A stretch of 64,000 nucleotides of DNA from Roseovarius sp. W115 (lineage in GTDB: Bacteria; Pseudomonadota; Alphaproteobacteria; Rhodobacterales; Rhodobacteraceae). Shown piece after piece: positions 16,098 to 23,722 of this stretch. The stretch lies in the NCBI RefSeq assembly GCF_032842945.2, contig NZ_CP146606.1, positions 434,001-498,000 of the forward strand, in the 5' to 3' direction. The notes under the pieces are model-generated. The model was not told the origin of the DNA and ran no database searches. It saw only the letters and a list, made by a program, of their open reading frames with translations. Position numbers and translations under genes: made by a program. Positions within the stretch are counted from its first letter, which is position 1. Each line of letters starts with the position of its first letter.

Positions 16098-17854
16098 TCA
16101 CTGCGCCGCCACCAATGTCTCTGGCTCACCTTCCGGCAGCACCGTCTCTCCCGGCCGCACGATAGTGAATGCGACCGGCTCGCGGGTGACCTCGACGCCG
16201 TCCGCGCCTTGCGTCGCCACCGTGTATTCACTCTCCTCCATCGCGCCCGGATCAGGAAAATCCTCACGGTAATGCGCGCCACGGGAATTCTCTCGCGCGA
16301 TCCCGGCCTTGGCAATGACCTCAGAGATATCACAAAGCGAGCGTAGGTTCAGCCAGTCGTGCCAGGTGAGGTTAAAGGCCAGGTTGCTGCCTTCTACGCC
16401 AACACCCATCAGAGCATCCGACACCTGCGCAATCCCCTCCAGCCCGCGTTTCATGCCCGCCTCGGTGCGCATCACACCGACCTCTTCCCACATCAGATCC
16501 TGCAGCTCTTTGCGCAGGGGCAGAACGAGATCCGGCTTGCGGCTCAGCGGGTAGATCGCGCGCTCAAACTCAGCCTCCAGGACGGCCTCATCGGGATCGC
16601 GCAGGCTCATGCCAGCGATATCCGCGCCCATTGTATCGCCCGCTATCCCGCCATAGACGGTGGAGTTGGCCACACCGTTGCCGCCGAGCCGGTTGGAGCC
16701 ATGCGCGCCGCCGGCATCTTCGCCCGCCACATAAAGCCCTTCCAAGCCCGTGCGCGTGTCCACATCGACCACCACGCCGCCCATGAAGTAATGCGCCGTG
16801 GGCACCACCTCGACCTTGCCACCGGCCAGATCAAAGCCGCAGTCGGCACAACGTTTGACCATGCCTTTGAATTTCTCGGCCACCCACTCAGGGCCCAGAT
16901 GCGACATGGAGATGAAGACGCCTTCCTGATCCGGATTGTTGTTCTTGCGCATCTCGGCATAGATGCCGCGACTAACCACATCCCGCGTGGCGCGCTCGCC
17001 CTTGCCGTCATAATCGAACATGAACCGCTGACCGGCATGGTTGATGAGCTGACCACCTGCCCCGCGCAGGCCTTCCTCCAGTACGGTGCCGGTCATGCGG
17101 GTGTGGTCACCGGCCAGAAGCCCCGTGGGGTGGAATTGCACCATCTCCATGTCGCGCAGCTTCAGCCCTGCCCGCAGGGCCATGGCAAGACCATCCATCG
17201 TCTTGTCGCCGGAGGGCGTGTGGTACTTGTACATCGTCGGCCCGCCGCCCGTGGCCATCAGAACCGTCTTGGCGCGCACAAACCGGAAGCGCCCCGTGCG
17301 CATATCGATCATCAGAACACCGGCCAACGCGCTGCCGTCCTTCGTCGGGATCAACCCGATGGCACGATGCTCCTGCAGTTTCTCAACGCCGCTGGCGAGC
17401 ACCTTCTCCATCAAACGGTTGATGATCTCGATGCCGGTGAGGTCCCCCTTATGCACGGTGCGATCCGCCGTCTGCCCGGCAAACGCCTTTTGATGCAGGG
17501 ATCCGTCCGGATTGCGGTCAAAGAAGCATCCAACCTCGTTTTCCAGCTCGCGAATGCGCACCACCGCCTGCTCGCAGAGCCGCCAGGCCATATCCTGATT
17601 GGGGAGCCACTTGCCTCCGTTGATCGTGTCCATGAAGTGCCGCTCAACCGTATCGCCGCCGCCCAGCGCCACGTTATAGCCGCCCTGCACCATCCGGGTG
17701 CAGCCGCATTTGCCGATAAGGCCTTTGACCGCAATGGTGATGTTGGTTCCCTCGGGCGCGGATTGCTGAGCATGGAGCGCCGCAAAAAGCCCCGCCCCCC
17801 AGTGCCGAGGATCAGAATATCCGTGTCGTGTCTTTCGATGTCTGACAAACGCAT
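16098..17854 (-). CDS. Succinate dehydrogenase/fumarate reductase-like flavoprotein, frameshifted near the N-terminus
   Basis: From ATG 17854 the frame reads MRLSDIERHDTDILILGTGG and then breaks. One extra G in the plus-strand C6 run at 17795-17800 restores GTGGAGLFAALHAQQS and joins the long frame to 16098 (about 585 residues). Family motifs are MVQGGYNVALGGGDT, VQFHPTGLLAGDHTRM, HYFMGGVVVDVDTRTGLEGL, GSNRLGGNGVANS and RGAHYREDFPD. The segment where SdhA/FrdA carries the FAD-linking His (SHTVAAQGG type) reads GCTRMVQGG here, so FAD is probably not covalently bound. It would interconvert succinate and fumarate with the Fe-S and membrane subunits upstream. The one-base lesion may be a sequencing error. 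Confidence 0.85.
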
Positions 17855-17855
17855 C

Positions 17856-18209
17856 TCAAATCGCCTTCAGCAGAAACAGTGTGGCAATCAGGAACGACAG
17901 GGCTGCCGCCCCGGCGGCCAGCGTCTTTTGCGACGGCGTCCAGGGCAGAAACTCCAGCGCCATCAAACGCAGACCACCGAACATGTGCACCGCCAACAAA
18001 AAGACTAGCCCGAATTCGGCGAATTTCACGGCTCCTGCCTCTGTCAAGGCGAGAAACCCATCGAGCCTTGCAGGATCAGTCGTCGCAAGCGCCAGCACCC
18101 AGAAATGAAAGGGCAGGAACAGCGCAAGGCCAAGGCCTGACAGACGGTGCAAAATATAGGCCAGCCACAGCGGGTGCGCACGCGAGGTTATGCCCGCCGC
18201 CGCCTTCAT
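17856..18209 (-). CDS. SDH/fumarate reductase cytochrome b-like membrane anchor subunit (second)
   Basis: This is about 117 residues from ATG 18209, which overlaps the preceding anchor gene's stop by ATGA; an earlier in-frame start is possible but would overlap more. Three hydrophobic helices are visible: LAYILHRLSGLGLALFLPFH, FAEFGLVFLLAVHMFGGLRL, and a C-terminal one. HRLSG and AVHMFGG hold histidines placed as heme ligands in SdhC-type subunits. It would anchor the flavoprotein and Fe-S subunits and pass electrons to quinone. It lies 1 bp before the flavoprotein start. Confidence 0.8.
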   Translation of the reverse strand: MKAAAGITSRAHPLWLAYILHRLSGLGLALFLPFHFWVLALATTDPARLDGFLALTEAGAVKFAEFGLVFLLAVHMFGGLRLMALEFLPWTPSQKTLAAGAAALSFLIATLFLLKAI

Positions 18210-18538
18210 GCAAATGTCACGGCCCAGACGGCGCGTGCTCCCGTTGCAAAAAGACCCAAGCCCACAGCCCACATGAAAAGCTCAAGTGCGGTGCCTTTCA
18301 GCCCACCCCATTCATGCACAACCGTGCGCAGGCCGATGGCCCCGTGAACGGCAACCGCAACGACGAACGTGCCGTAAAACAGGAACCACGCGAGTGAACC
18401 TTGCGTGCGACCAAGAATCTCCTCGGCGCTCAAACCACCCTGAATGGCATAGATCATCACCGCCAGATGCCCGACAACCAAAGGCGCCATCAAAAGCGCG
18501 GTGATCCTTTGAGCCATGTATAGACGCAAGCTCAGCAT
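18206..18538 (-). CDS. SDH/fumarate reductase membrane anchor subunit (first)
   Basis: This 110-residue protein has three predicted transmembrane helices (ITALLMAPLVVGHLAVMIYA, WFLFYGTFVVAVAVHGAIGL, LFMWAVGLGLFATGARAVWA). Histidines in VVGHLAVM and AVHGAIGLR are suited to heme or quinone binding. It sits directly between the Fe-S subunit gene, with a one-base overlap, and the second anchor, with an ATGA overlap. Both anchors look SdhC-like, as in small two-anchor SDH complexes. Confidence 0.8.
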   Translation of the reverse strand: MLSLRLYMAQRITALLMAPLVVGHLAVMIYAIQGGLSAEEILGRTQGSLAWFLFYGTFVVAVAVHGAIGLRTVVHEWGGLKGTALELFMWAVGLGLFATGARAVWAVTFA

Positions 18539-19251
18539 CAGCGCCCCCGCTTGAAAAAGGATTTGGCCGTTTCCCGCTTCAACCCGGCAATGGCCGACAT
18601 CGGGTCAAGATCATTGGGGCAATAGGCGGTGCACGACCCCATGGAATGGCAGTTGTGGCAGCCCCCACGCCCCGACACCGCCTCAAGGATGGCAGCGCGA
18701 CCTTCGTCCTTGGCGTCGTTGAGCAAAGTCCAGGCGCGTTGCAAGGCAGCCGGCCCAAGGTAATCGGGATTGCCTGCGACCGTATCGCAAGCGGCATAGC
18801 AGACCGAACAGTTGATGCACTCAATCCCGGCATTGGCCGTCACTCGCTCTTCGCTGGTCTCATCAACTGAGGCAATCGGATCATCGCGCGTCAAAGCCCC
18901 GTGATGCACCGCCTCAGCCGCAACCCATTTGTCAAAGAACGGATCCATGTCCACCGCCAGATCCTTGATCACCGGCAGATTGCGCAGCGGACCAATTGTG
19001 ACTGCGTCACCATTGAGAACCTTTGAGATATGCGTGCGACATGTCCACCGCGGCACGCCGTTAACCATCATTGCACAAGACCCGCACATCCCCACGCGAC
19101 AGGCAAAGCGATAGCTCAGCGTCGGATCGGCGTTCTGCTGAATCCAGGACACGACATCCAGAACGGTCTGGCTTTCGTAGGCCGGCACATCGAATTCGGT
19201 CTGCCCACCGGCATTGCGTTCGAGTGTGACTTTCAGGATATTCGATGTCAT
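18538..19251 (-). CDS. SDH/fumarate reductase iron-sulfur subunit
   Basis: This subunit is 237 residues from ATG 19251; a GTG at 19272 would add seven residues. The N-terminal ferredoxin domain has CRVGMCGSCAMMVNG and a later Cys for the [2Fe-2S] cluster. The C-terminal domain has CINCSVCYAACD and GCHNCHSMGSCTAYCPNDLD for the [4Fe-4S] and [3Fe-4S] clusters. It passes electrons between the flavoprotein and the membrane anchors. It is first in the operon that runs through the dehydratase genes to 13302. A 133-bp gap to the divergent nitroreductase gene holds the promoter. Confidence 0.9.
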   Translation of the reverse strand: MTSNILKVTLERNAGGQTEFDVPAYESQTVLDVVSWIQQNADPTLSYRFACRVGMCGSCAMMVNGVPRWTCRTHISKVLNGDAVTIGPLRNLPVIKDLAVDMDPFFDKWVAAEAVHHGALTRDDPIASVDETSEERVTANAGIECINCSVCYAACDTVAGNPDYLGPAALQRAWTLLNDAKDEGRAAILEAVSGRGGCHNCHSMGSCTAYCPNDLDPMSAIAGLKRETAKSFFKRGR

Positions 19252-19384
19252 TTTCCGGGTCTTGTCTTCCACAGGGCGTCAGCTTTGTGCAACAGTATAG
19301 CGTATAGGAAAACTTAATGAATGCGATAAATTCTTACGGTATTTGTTAGTTTTTCTTTCATAAACCTGCAAACGCTGGAAACAC

Positions 19385-20227
19385 ATGACACACGCCTCCG
19401 ACTCCAATCTGCAAGACCTTTTGAGCGCGCGCTATGATGATGCGCCAGAGGTGCAAGTCGCCGACGCACCGATTGAGCTGCTGCACTCAATGATATCCCG
19501 AGGATCCTGTCGTGCGTTTCAGGACAAACCCGTGCCACAAGGCATTCTGAATTTATTGTGCGCTGCCGCGATGGCTTCGCCTACGAAAAGCGATCTGCAA
19601 CAACGTGATATCATCCTGCTGCAATCCCCGGTCCTGCGTGCCGAGCTTGCAAGCCTTGTTTCAGGTCAGTCCTGGGTCGCAGATGCACCGATGATCGCAG
19701 TTTTTTGCGGCAACAACCGGCGGCAGAGGTTGCTGCATGACTGGCACAATGTGCCCTTTGCCAATGACCATATTGATGCGTTTTTCAACGCCGTCGGGGA
19801 CGCCGCCATTGCCTTGGGCGCGTTTGTCACGGCAGCTGAGGCCGTTGGACTAGGCTGTTGCCCGATCAGTGCGGTGCGCAATGAAGCACGCGCCCTATCA
19901 GAGTTTTTGAACTTGCCCAAACATGTGTTCCCCTTCGCGGGGCTGGCGATCGGGTATCCAAAGGAACCAGCCAAGATCGCCAAGCGCCTGCCGTTGTCGG
20001 CCACATGCCATGTGGACCGGTATCGCGAAGACGGGTTGCAGGAAGCGGTTGAAACCTATGATACCGCGCGCCGAGAGGCGCAGCCGTATTCGACGCAGCG
20101 CCTTGCGGAAAAGTTTGGGCATAAGGACGACTATGGATGGTCAGACGATAAAGTGCGCCAATACAGCCAGCAAGAGCGCGCAGACTTCGGGGCGTATATC
20201 CGCGCGCAGGGTTTCAAACTGGACTAG
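19385..20227 (+). CDS. Nitroreductase-family FMN oxidoreductase
   Basis: This 280-residue protein has the nitroreductase FMN-binding start SRGSCRAFQDKPVPQGIL, the central VADAPMIAVFCGNN, the FMN-phosphate region AAEAVGLGCCPISAVRN and the FPFAGLAIGYP motif. The C-terminal extension resembles NfsA/Frp-type enzymes. It would reduce nitro compounds, quinones or other electron acceptors with NAD(P)H. It is divergent from the SDH-like operon and overlaps by 4 bp, tail to tail, with the alcohol dehydrogenase gene. Confidence 0.88.
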   Translation: MTHASDSNLQDLLSARYDDAPEVQVADAPIELLHSMISRGSCRAFQDKPVPQGILNLLCAAAMASPTKSDLQQRDIILLQSPVLRAELASLVSGQSWVADAPMIAVFCGNNRRQRLLHDWHNVPFANDHIDAFFNAVGDAAIALGAFVTAAEAVGLGCCPISAVRNEARALSEFLNLPKHVFPFAGLAIGYPKEPAKIAKRLPLSATCHVDRYREDGLQEAVETYDTARREAQPYSTQRLAEKFGHKDDYGWSDDKVRQYSQQERADFGAYIRAQGFKLD

Positions 20228-21258
20228 CTCTTAAGGTCCGTAATCACCGCCGTACCTGGCGACGTTGGTCCGTGCATGGCACGAAGCTCGGCGCTGGCGC
20301 CAGAGAGCGGCACTTCGCGGGCGACCATGGGGCTGATGTCCACCTCACCGCGTTCGATCATTCCAAGGAGTGACGGGTATTTCCAGGACGGCATGCCTCG
20401 TGTGCCGAAGAAGGACAGTTGTTTGGCATAGATCGCGCGCAGGTTAATTTCCATGCGGCCATCTCCGGCGGGCATGCCCACATGCACGTGACGGCCAAGT
20501 ATTGCCAGACATTCCACTGAGGCGTTGGTGGTTGGCTCAATGCCCAAGGCCTCAATGGAAACCTGAGCTCCGCCGCCTGTGATGTCCCGGATGGCTTCAG
20601 CGGCGTCTTCCTTTGCGGCATTCACAAGAGCATCGGCACCGTGTTGCTTTGCGTGTTCGAGTTTTTCGTCGACGATATCAACAACCACGACCTGTGCCCC
20701 CAGCCATTTTGCCAAGAGCAAAGTGGCCAGCCCAATGCCGCCCGTGCCATGGACAGCAACCCATTCCCCGGCTTTGACAGCGGCCCTGTCCGTCAGGGCA
20801 TGCCACGCCGTTGTGACACGGCATCCCAAGCCGGCAGCAAGCGCAGGCGTCATGGTTTCGGGCAGATGCACCAGGTTATGGTCATAGGGCACGGCGACAT
20901 ATTCGGCATAAGCCCCGGGCGCGCTGAACCCCGGCACGATCTGGTGTGCGCAGGTGTTGGACACGCCTGTGTGGCACGCCGGGCAACTGCCACATCCCAG
21001 GATGAACGGCGCGATCAGGCGGTCGCCGATTTTGTGTTGAGCTTGAGGTCCGGCTTCGACGACGGTGCCACAATACTCATGGCCTAGAAGCGACCCGCTT
21101 TTGATCAGAGGATGCTCGCCGGTCCAGCCGTGATAGTCAGACCTGCACACCCCACAGGCCGCGACTTCGAGCACCACGCCGTCGTCGGGACAGGCCGGAT
21201 CGGCCATTGTTTCGATGGACAGGTCTTCGTTGAATTCTCTGACGATGGCCGCGCGCAT
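20224..21258 (-). CDS. Zinc-dependent alcohol dehydrogenase (MDR superfamily)
   Basis: This is a 344-residue medium-chain dehydrogenase. The catalytic zinc site is in GVCRSDYHGWTGEHP and LGHEYCGTVVE, the structural zinc cysteines are in GCGSCPACHTGVSNTC, and the Rossmann motif is VHGTGGIGLATLLLAKWLG. It oxidises an alcohol or aldehyde-type substrate with NAD(P). An ATG one codon upstream (21261) is an equal start. It lies downstream of fosX-like and EamA genes on the same strand, with small gaps. Substrate unknown. Confidence 0.88.
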   Translation of the reverse strand: MRAAIVREFNEDLSIETMADPACPDDGVVLEVAACGVCRSDYHGWTGEHPLIKSGSLLGHEYCGTVVEAGPQAQHKIGDRLIAPFILGCGSCPACHTGVSNTCAHQIVPGFSAPGAYAEYVAVPYDHNLVHLPETMTPALAAGLGCRVTTAWHALTDRAAVKAGEWVAVHGTGGIGLATLLLAKWLGAQVVVVDIVDEKLEHAKQHGADALVNAAKEDAAEAIRDITGGGAQVSIEALGIEPTTNASVECLAILGRHVHVGMPAGDGRMEINLRAIYAKQLSFFGTRGMPSWKYPSLLGMIERGEVDISPMVAREVPLSGASAELRAMHGPTSPGTAVITDLKS

Positions 21259-21330
21259 CACTTTGCCTTTTGGTTTGTACTCGAACCTGAAGCCTCAGAA
21301 TGATCTACAGGATCACCACTGCCGTCAATG

Positions 21331-21748
21331 TCAAAGCAAAGCCGTGTCTTTCTGCGCATATCTTTCGAGGCGTTCTTCGAGTGTGCCGGTGTGCAATTCA
21401 AAAAGGTGATTGTCCTCGTCATAGAAATAGAGCGACCGGCCTTCGCCCGGAACCCGGGGACGGGGTGCGCGAATGTCCAGCCCGAGTCTTTCGGCCTTTT
21501 GGGTTGCCTCCTCCAAAACAGCCTCGGAGACTTTGAAGGCCACATGATTGTAGCTGCGCTCTGAAAGGGATGGGCCTTCCATCACCGCAATCCAAAGACC
21601 GCCTGCGCTTAGAAACTTTTCGCGAGAGAGAGAAAGTCTTCTCATCAGAGGCATAGATTTGCTCGGCGCCGATCATCTCGCTCAGGATCAAGGCCATACG
21701 GTCGATATCCTGACAGACAAAGGTGATGTGAGACAGACCTTCAATCAT
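21331..21748 (-). pseudogene. fosX: FosX-like VOC-family fosfomycin epoxide hydrolase, frameshifted
   Basis: The first frame from ATG 21748 gives MIEGLSHITFVCQDIDRMAL and ends the good match at ASDEKTFSLSR. The second frame then carries REKFLSAGGLWIAVMEGPSL, YNHVAFKVSE, PRPRVPGEGRSLYFYDEDNH and FELHTGTLEERLERYA. Joined, they form a full-length FosX-type protein of about 138 residues with its metal-binding His and Glu (SHITF, YNHVAF, LFELHTG). The break is in a TC dinucleotide run (plus-strand GA repeats near 21622-21632). Five TC units are present, and a sixth would restore the frame. It may be inactive, switched off by slippage, or a sequencing error. Confidence 0.85.
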
Positions 21749-21811
21749 CGCAGTTCACCGCCATTGCCCCCTTGATCCCGTGCGCTTTGCGGCAATCGAA
21801 GGCAGGTGTTT

Positions 21812-22663
21812 TCATGATGATTTCCCCAGCCGAAGAGCGATAGCACCGAGCAACGTCAGGAAGACGGCGACAAGTCGGCGGAGATTAACCTTTTCGCCCA
21901 TGAGGCCCACGCCGATGGCCAGGGCGAAGAGGATTGATGTCTCTCGCAGCGCCGAGACCGTTGCGATGGGCGCTTGCGTGAAAGCCCAGACCACTAGGGC
22001 GTAAGCCGCGAAGGACGCACCACCTCCGATCACCACGACAGGCCATGCGCCGGGCAGCGCACGTAGGGCATCAGGCCGCCAAAACGGAAGGATTGAGGTG
22101 AATACCAATCCATTGATTAGCGCCAGCCACCCAAAGAACGCAACAGGGGAACCGGAAAGGCGCGCGCCGAATCCATCATTGAGAGAATATGCCGCTATAA
22201 AGACGCTCGTACCAAGTGCCATCAAAGTCCCCCGGGCCGGCAGCTGAAAGCGTCCATTGCTTCGGACAATCACCAGACTTGCCAGACCACAGGAAATCAG
22301 GATCACACCTATCCACTCAAACGGACCAAGCGTTATGCCCAGGATCGTGACGGATGTTATGGCAACCAAAAGCGGCGCCGTCCCTCGCGCCAATGGGTAG
22401 ACTTCGCTCAACTCACCAGTGCGATAGGCTGCGGACAAAAAGAACTGGTAACCGATATGCAGGATCACACCGCTTGCGATCCAAGGCCAGCTTTCGGGCG
22501 CAGGCAGCGGCAGCACTGCGGCAAGACATCCGCCGAACAAGGCCTGACCCGCCACAACCGCCGCCATGGATGTGGTCTTGTCACGCCCACCCCTGACCAA
22601 CGCATTCCAGCCTGCATGCAAAAGCGCGGCGAAAATCACCGCGCTGAAAACCGTGAGGGTCAT
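21812..22663 (-). CDS. EamA/DMT-family transporter
   Basis: This protein has 283 residues from ATG 22663 (MTLTVFSAVIFAALLHAGWN). The upstream extension in frame looks non-coding. About ten hydrophobic segments form two EamA repeats, with HAGWNALVRGG in the first and WIGVILISCGLASLVIV in the second part. Members export metabolites, often amino acids. It is divergent from the GntR regulator at 22815 and shares its upstream region, so it is a likely target of that regulator. fosX-like and alcohol dehydrogenase genes follow on the same strand. Confidence 0.85.
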   Translation of the reverse strand: MTLTVFSAVIFAALLHAGWNALVRGGRDKTTSMAAVVAGQALFGGCLAAVLPLPAPESWPWIASGVILHIGYQFFLSAAYRTGELSEVYPLARGTAPLLVAITSVTILGITLGPFEWIGVILISCGLASLVIVRSNGRFQLPARGTLMALGTSVFIAAYSLNDGFGARLSGSPVAFFGWLALINGLVFTSILPFWRPDALRALPGAWPVVVIGGGASFAAYALVVWAFTQAPIATVSALRETSILFALAIGVGLMGEKVNLRRLVAVFLTLLGAIALRLGKSS

Positions 22664-22735
22664 GCTGCCACCGCTTTGCTCTGCGCGCCGGGCCAAGCCG
22701 GGCGGTGTGCATTGTGACGTGTGTATGCGGTCATG

Positions 22736-22769
22736 TAGACAACTTGCCAAATTAATATACAACTAGACA
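22736..22769. promoter_or_regulatory. Repeated TAGACA motif in the EamA/GntR intergenic region (possible operator)
   Basis: TAGACA occurs at 22736-22741 and 22764-22769, 28 bp apart, within an AT-rich spacer between the divergent EamA and GntR genes. Such repeated half-sites upstream of a GntR/UTRA regulator could be its binding sites. The assignment is weak because no perfect dyad is present. Confidence 0.25.
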
Positions 22770-22814
22770 TATCATATCAAACCATCCACGTTTGAACAGA
22801 GGAGATGTTGACCT

Positions 22815-23546
22815 TTGCATGACGCCCCCATCTCTGGCCGCGCCCGCACTCCAATCTGGCTGGCGATTGCAACGGCGCTCCGGGACAATATCTCCGAAGG
22901 TCTTTATGCGCCCGGTGACAAGCTCCCGACAGAAGCGGCACTGGCCAAAAAGTTTGGCGTTAATCGCCACACGGTACGCCATGCCGTATCCAAACTTGTC
23001 GATGAAGGTCTGCTGCGTACGCGGCGCGGATCAGGCACTTTTGTAACGGCCCGTCCCACGGAGTATCCAATTGGCAAACGCGTCAGGTTTCACGAAAACC
23101 TGCTCGCCGCAGGCCGTACCCCGCAAAAGCGCCTTCTTCATATCGAGACCCGCGCAGTATCTGCGGAAGAGGCACAAGTGCTTGATATAGCTGAGGGAGA
23201 CCCGGTGTGCGCTTTTCACGGTTTGTCCCTGTCAGATGGCCTACCGATCGCTGTTTTCGAGAGCCTGTTTCCAATCACGCGTCTGCCGGGAATTGAGAGG
23301 GCTTTGCTGGAGAGCCGAGGTGTGACCGAGGCCTTGGGTGTTGCGGGCGTGACAGATTACACACGCAAGTCCACACGTCTAACGGCCGTGCTGGCCAATG
23401 CAACTCAGGCGCTCCACCTGCAGATGCGCGAAGGTGATCCGTTGCTGCGGTCTACCGGGGTGAATGTCGATCTGGAAGGACAGCCGGTAGAATACGGGCG
23501 AACGTTTTTTGCAGGAGATCGTGTGACATTGACGCTCGACACATAG
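22815..23546 (+). CDS. GntR-family regulator, HutC/PhnF-type with UTRA domain
   Basis: This is a 243-residue protein. Its N-terminal winged HTH (about residues 12-80) has LYAPGDKLPTEAALAKKFGV, NRHTVRHAVSKLVDEGLL and RRGSGTFV. A C-terminal UTRA effector-binding domain follows (about 100-240), with PIAVFESLFPITRLPGIERA and the ending region around LEGQPVEYGRTFFAGDR. It looks like PhnF-type regulators, but no phosphonate genes are nearby, so the name should not be taken as function. It precedes the ABC transporter/GcvT-fusion operon by 176 bp and is divergent from the EamA gene; either could be its target. Confidence 0.88.
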   Translation: MHDAPISGRARTPIWLAIATALRDNISEGLYAPGDKLPTEAALAKKFGVNRHTVRHAVSKLVDEGLLRTRRGSGTFVTARPTEYPIGKRVRFHENLLAAGRTPQKRLLHIETRAVSAEEAQVLDIAEGDPVCAFHGLSLSDGLPIAVFESLFPITRLPGIERALLESRGVTEALGVAGVTDYTRKSTRLTAVLANATQALHLQMREGDPLLRSTGVNVDLEGQPVEYGRTFFAGDRVTLTLDT

Positions 23547-23722
23547 CCTCTCCGCCACTGGCAGGCGAATTCTGTCAACACGCGCGGGCAACTTCCGCAG
23601 CAACTCGCTTCTTTCCCTCGCGCAACCCAGAGTCGAAGTTTCTTGCAGCGCGTGACGCTTTGGATATTGTCGTGGGATAGCTCCGGACACGCCTGGGCCG
23701 GGGCACAATCAGGGAGACAATT

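Noticed and set aside
16359..18008. A 549-codon plus-strand frame
   Set aside because: It is antisense to the SDH-like flavoprotein gene, whose motifs continue along the minus strand.
22815..23546. Calling the GntR protein PhnF with a phosphonate role
   Set aside because: It resembles PhnF, but no phosphonate transport or C-P lyase genes are present, and the family is shared by many HutC-type regulators.
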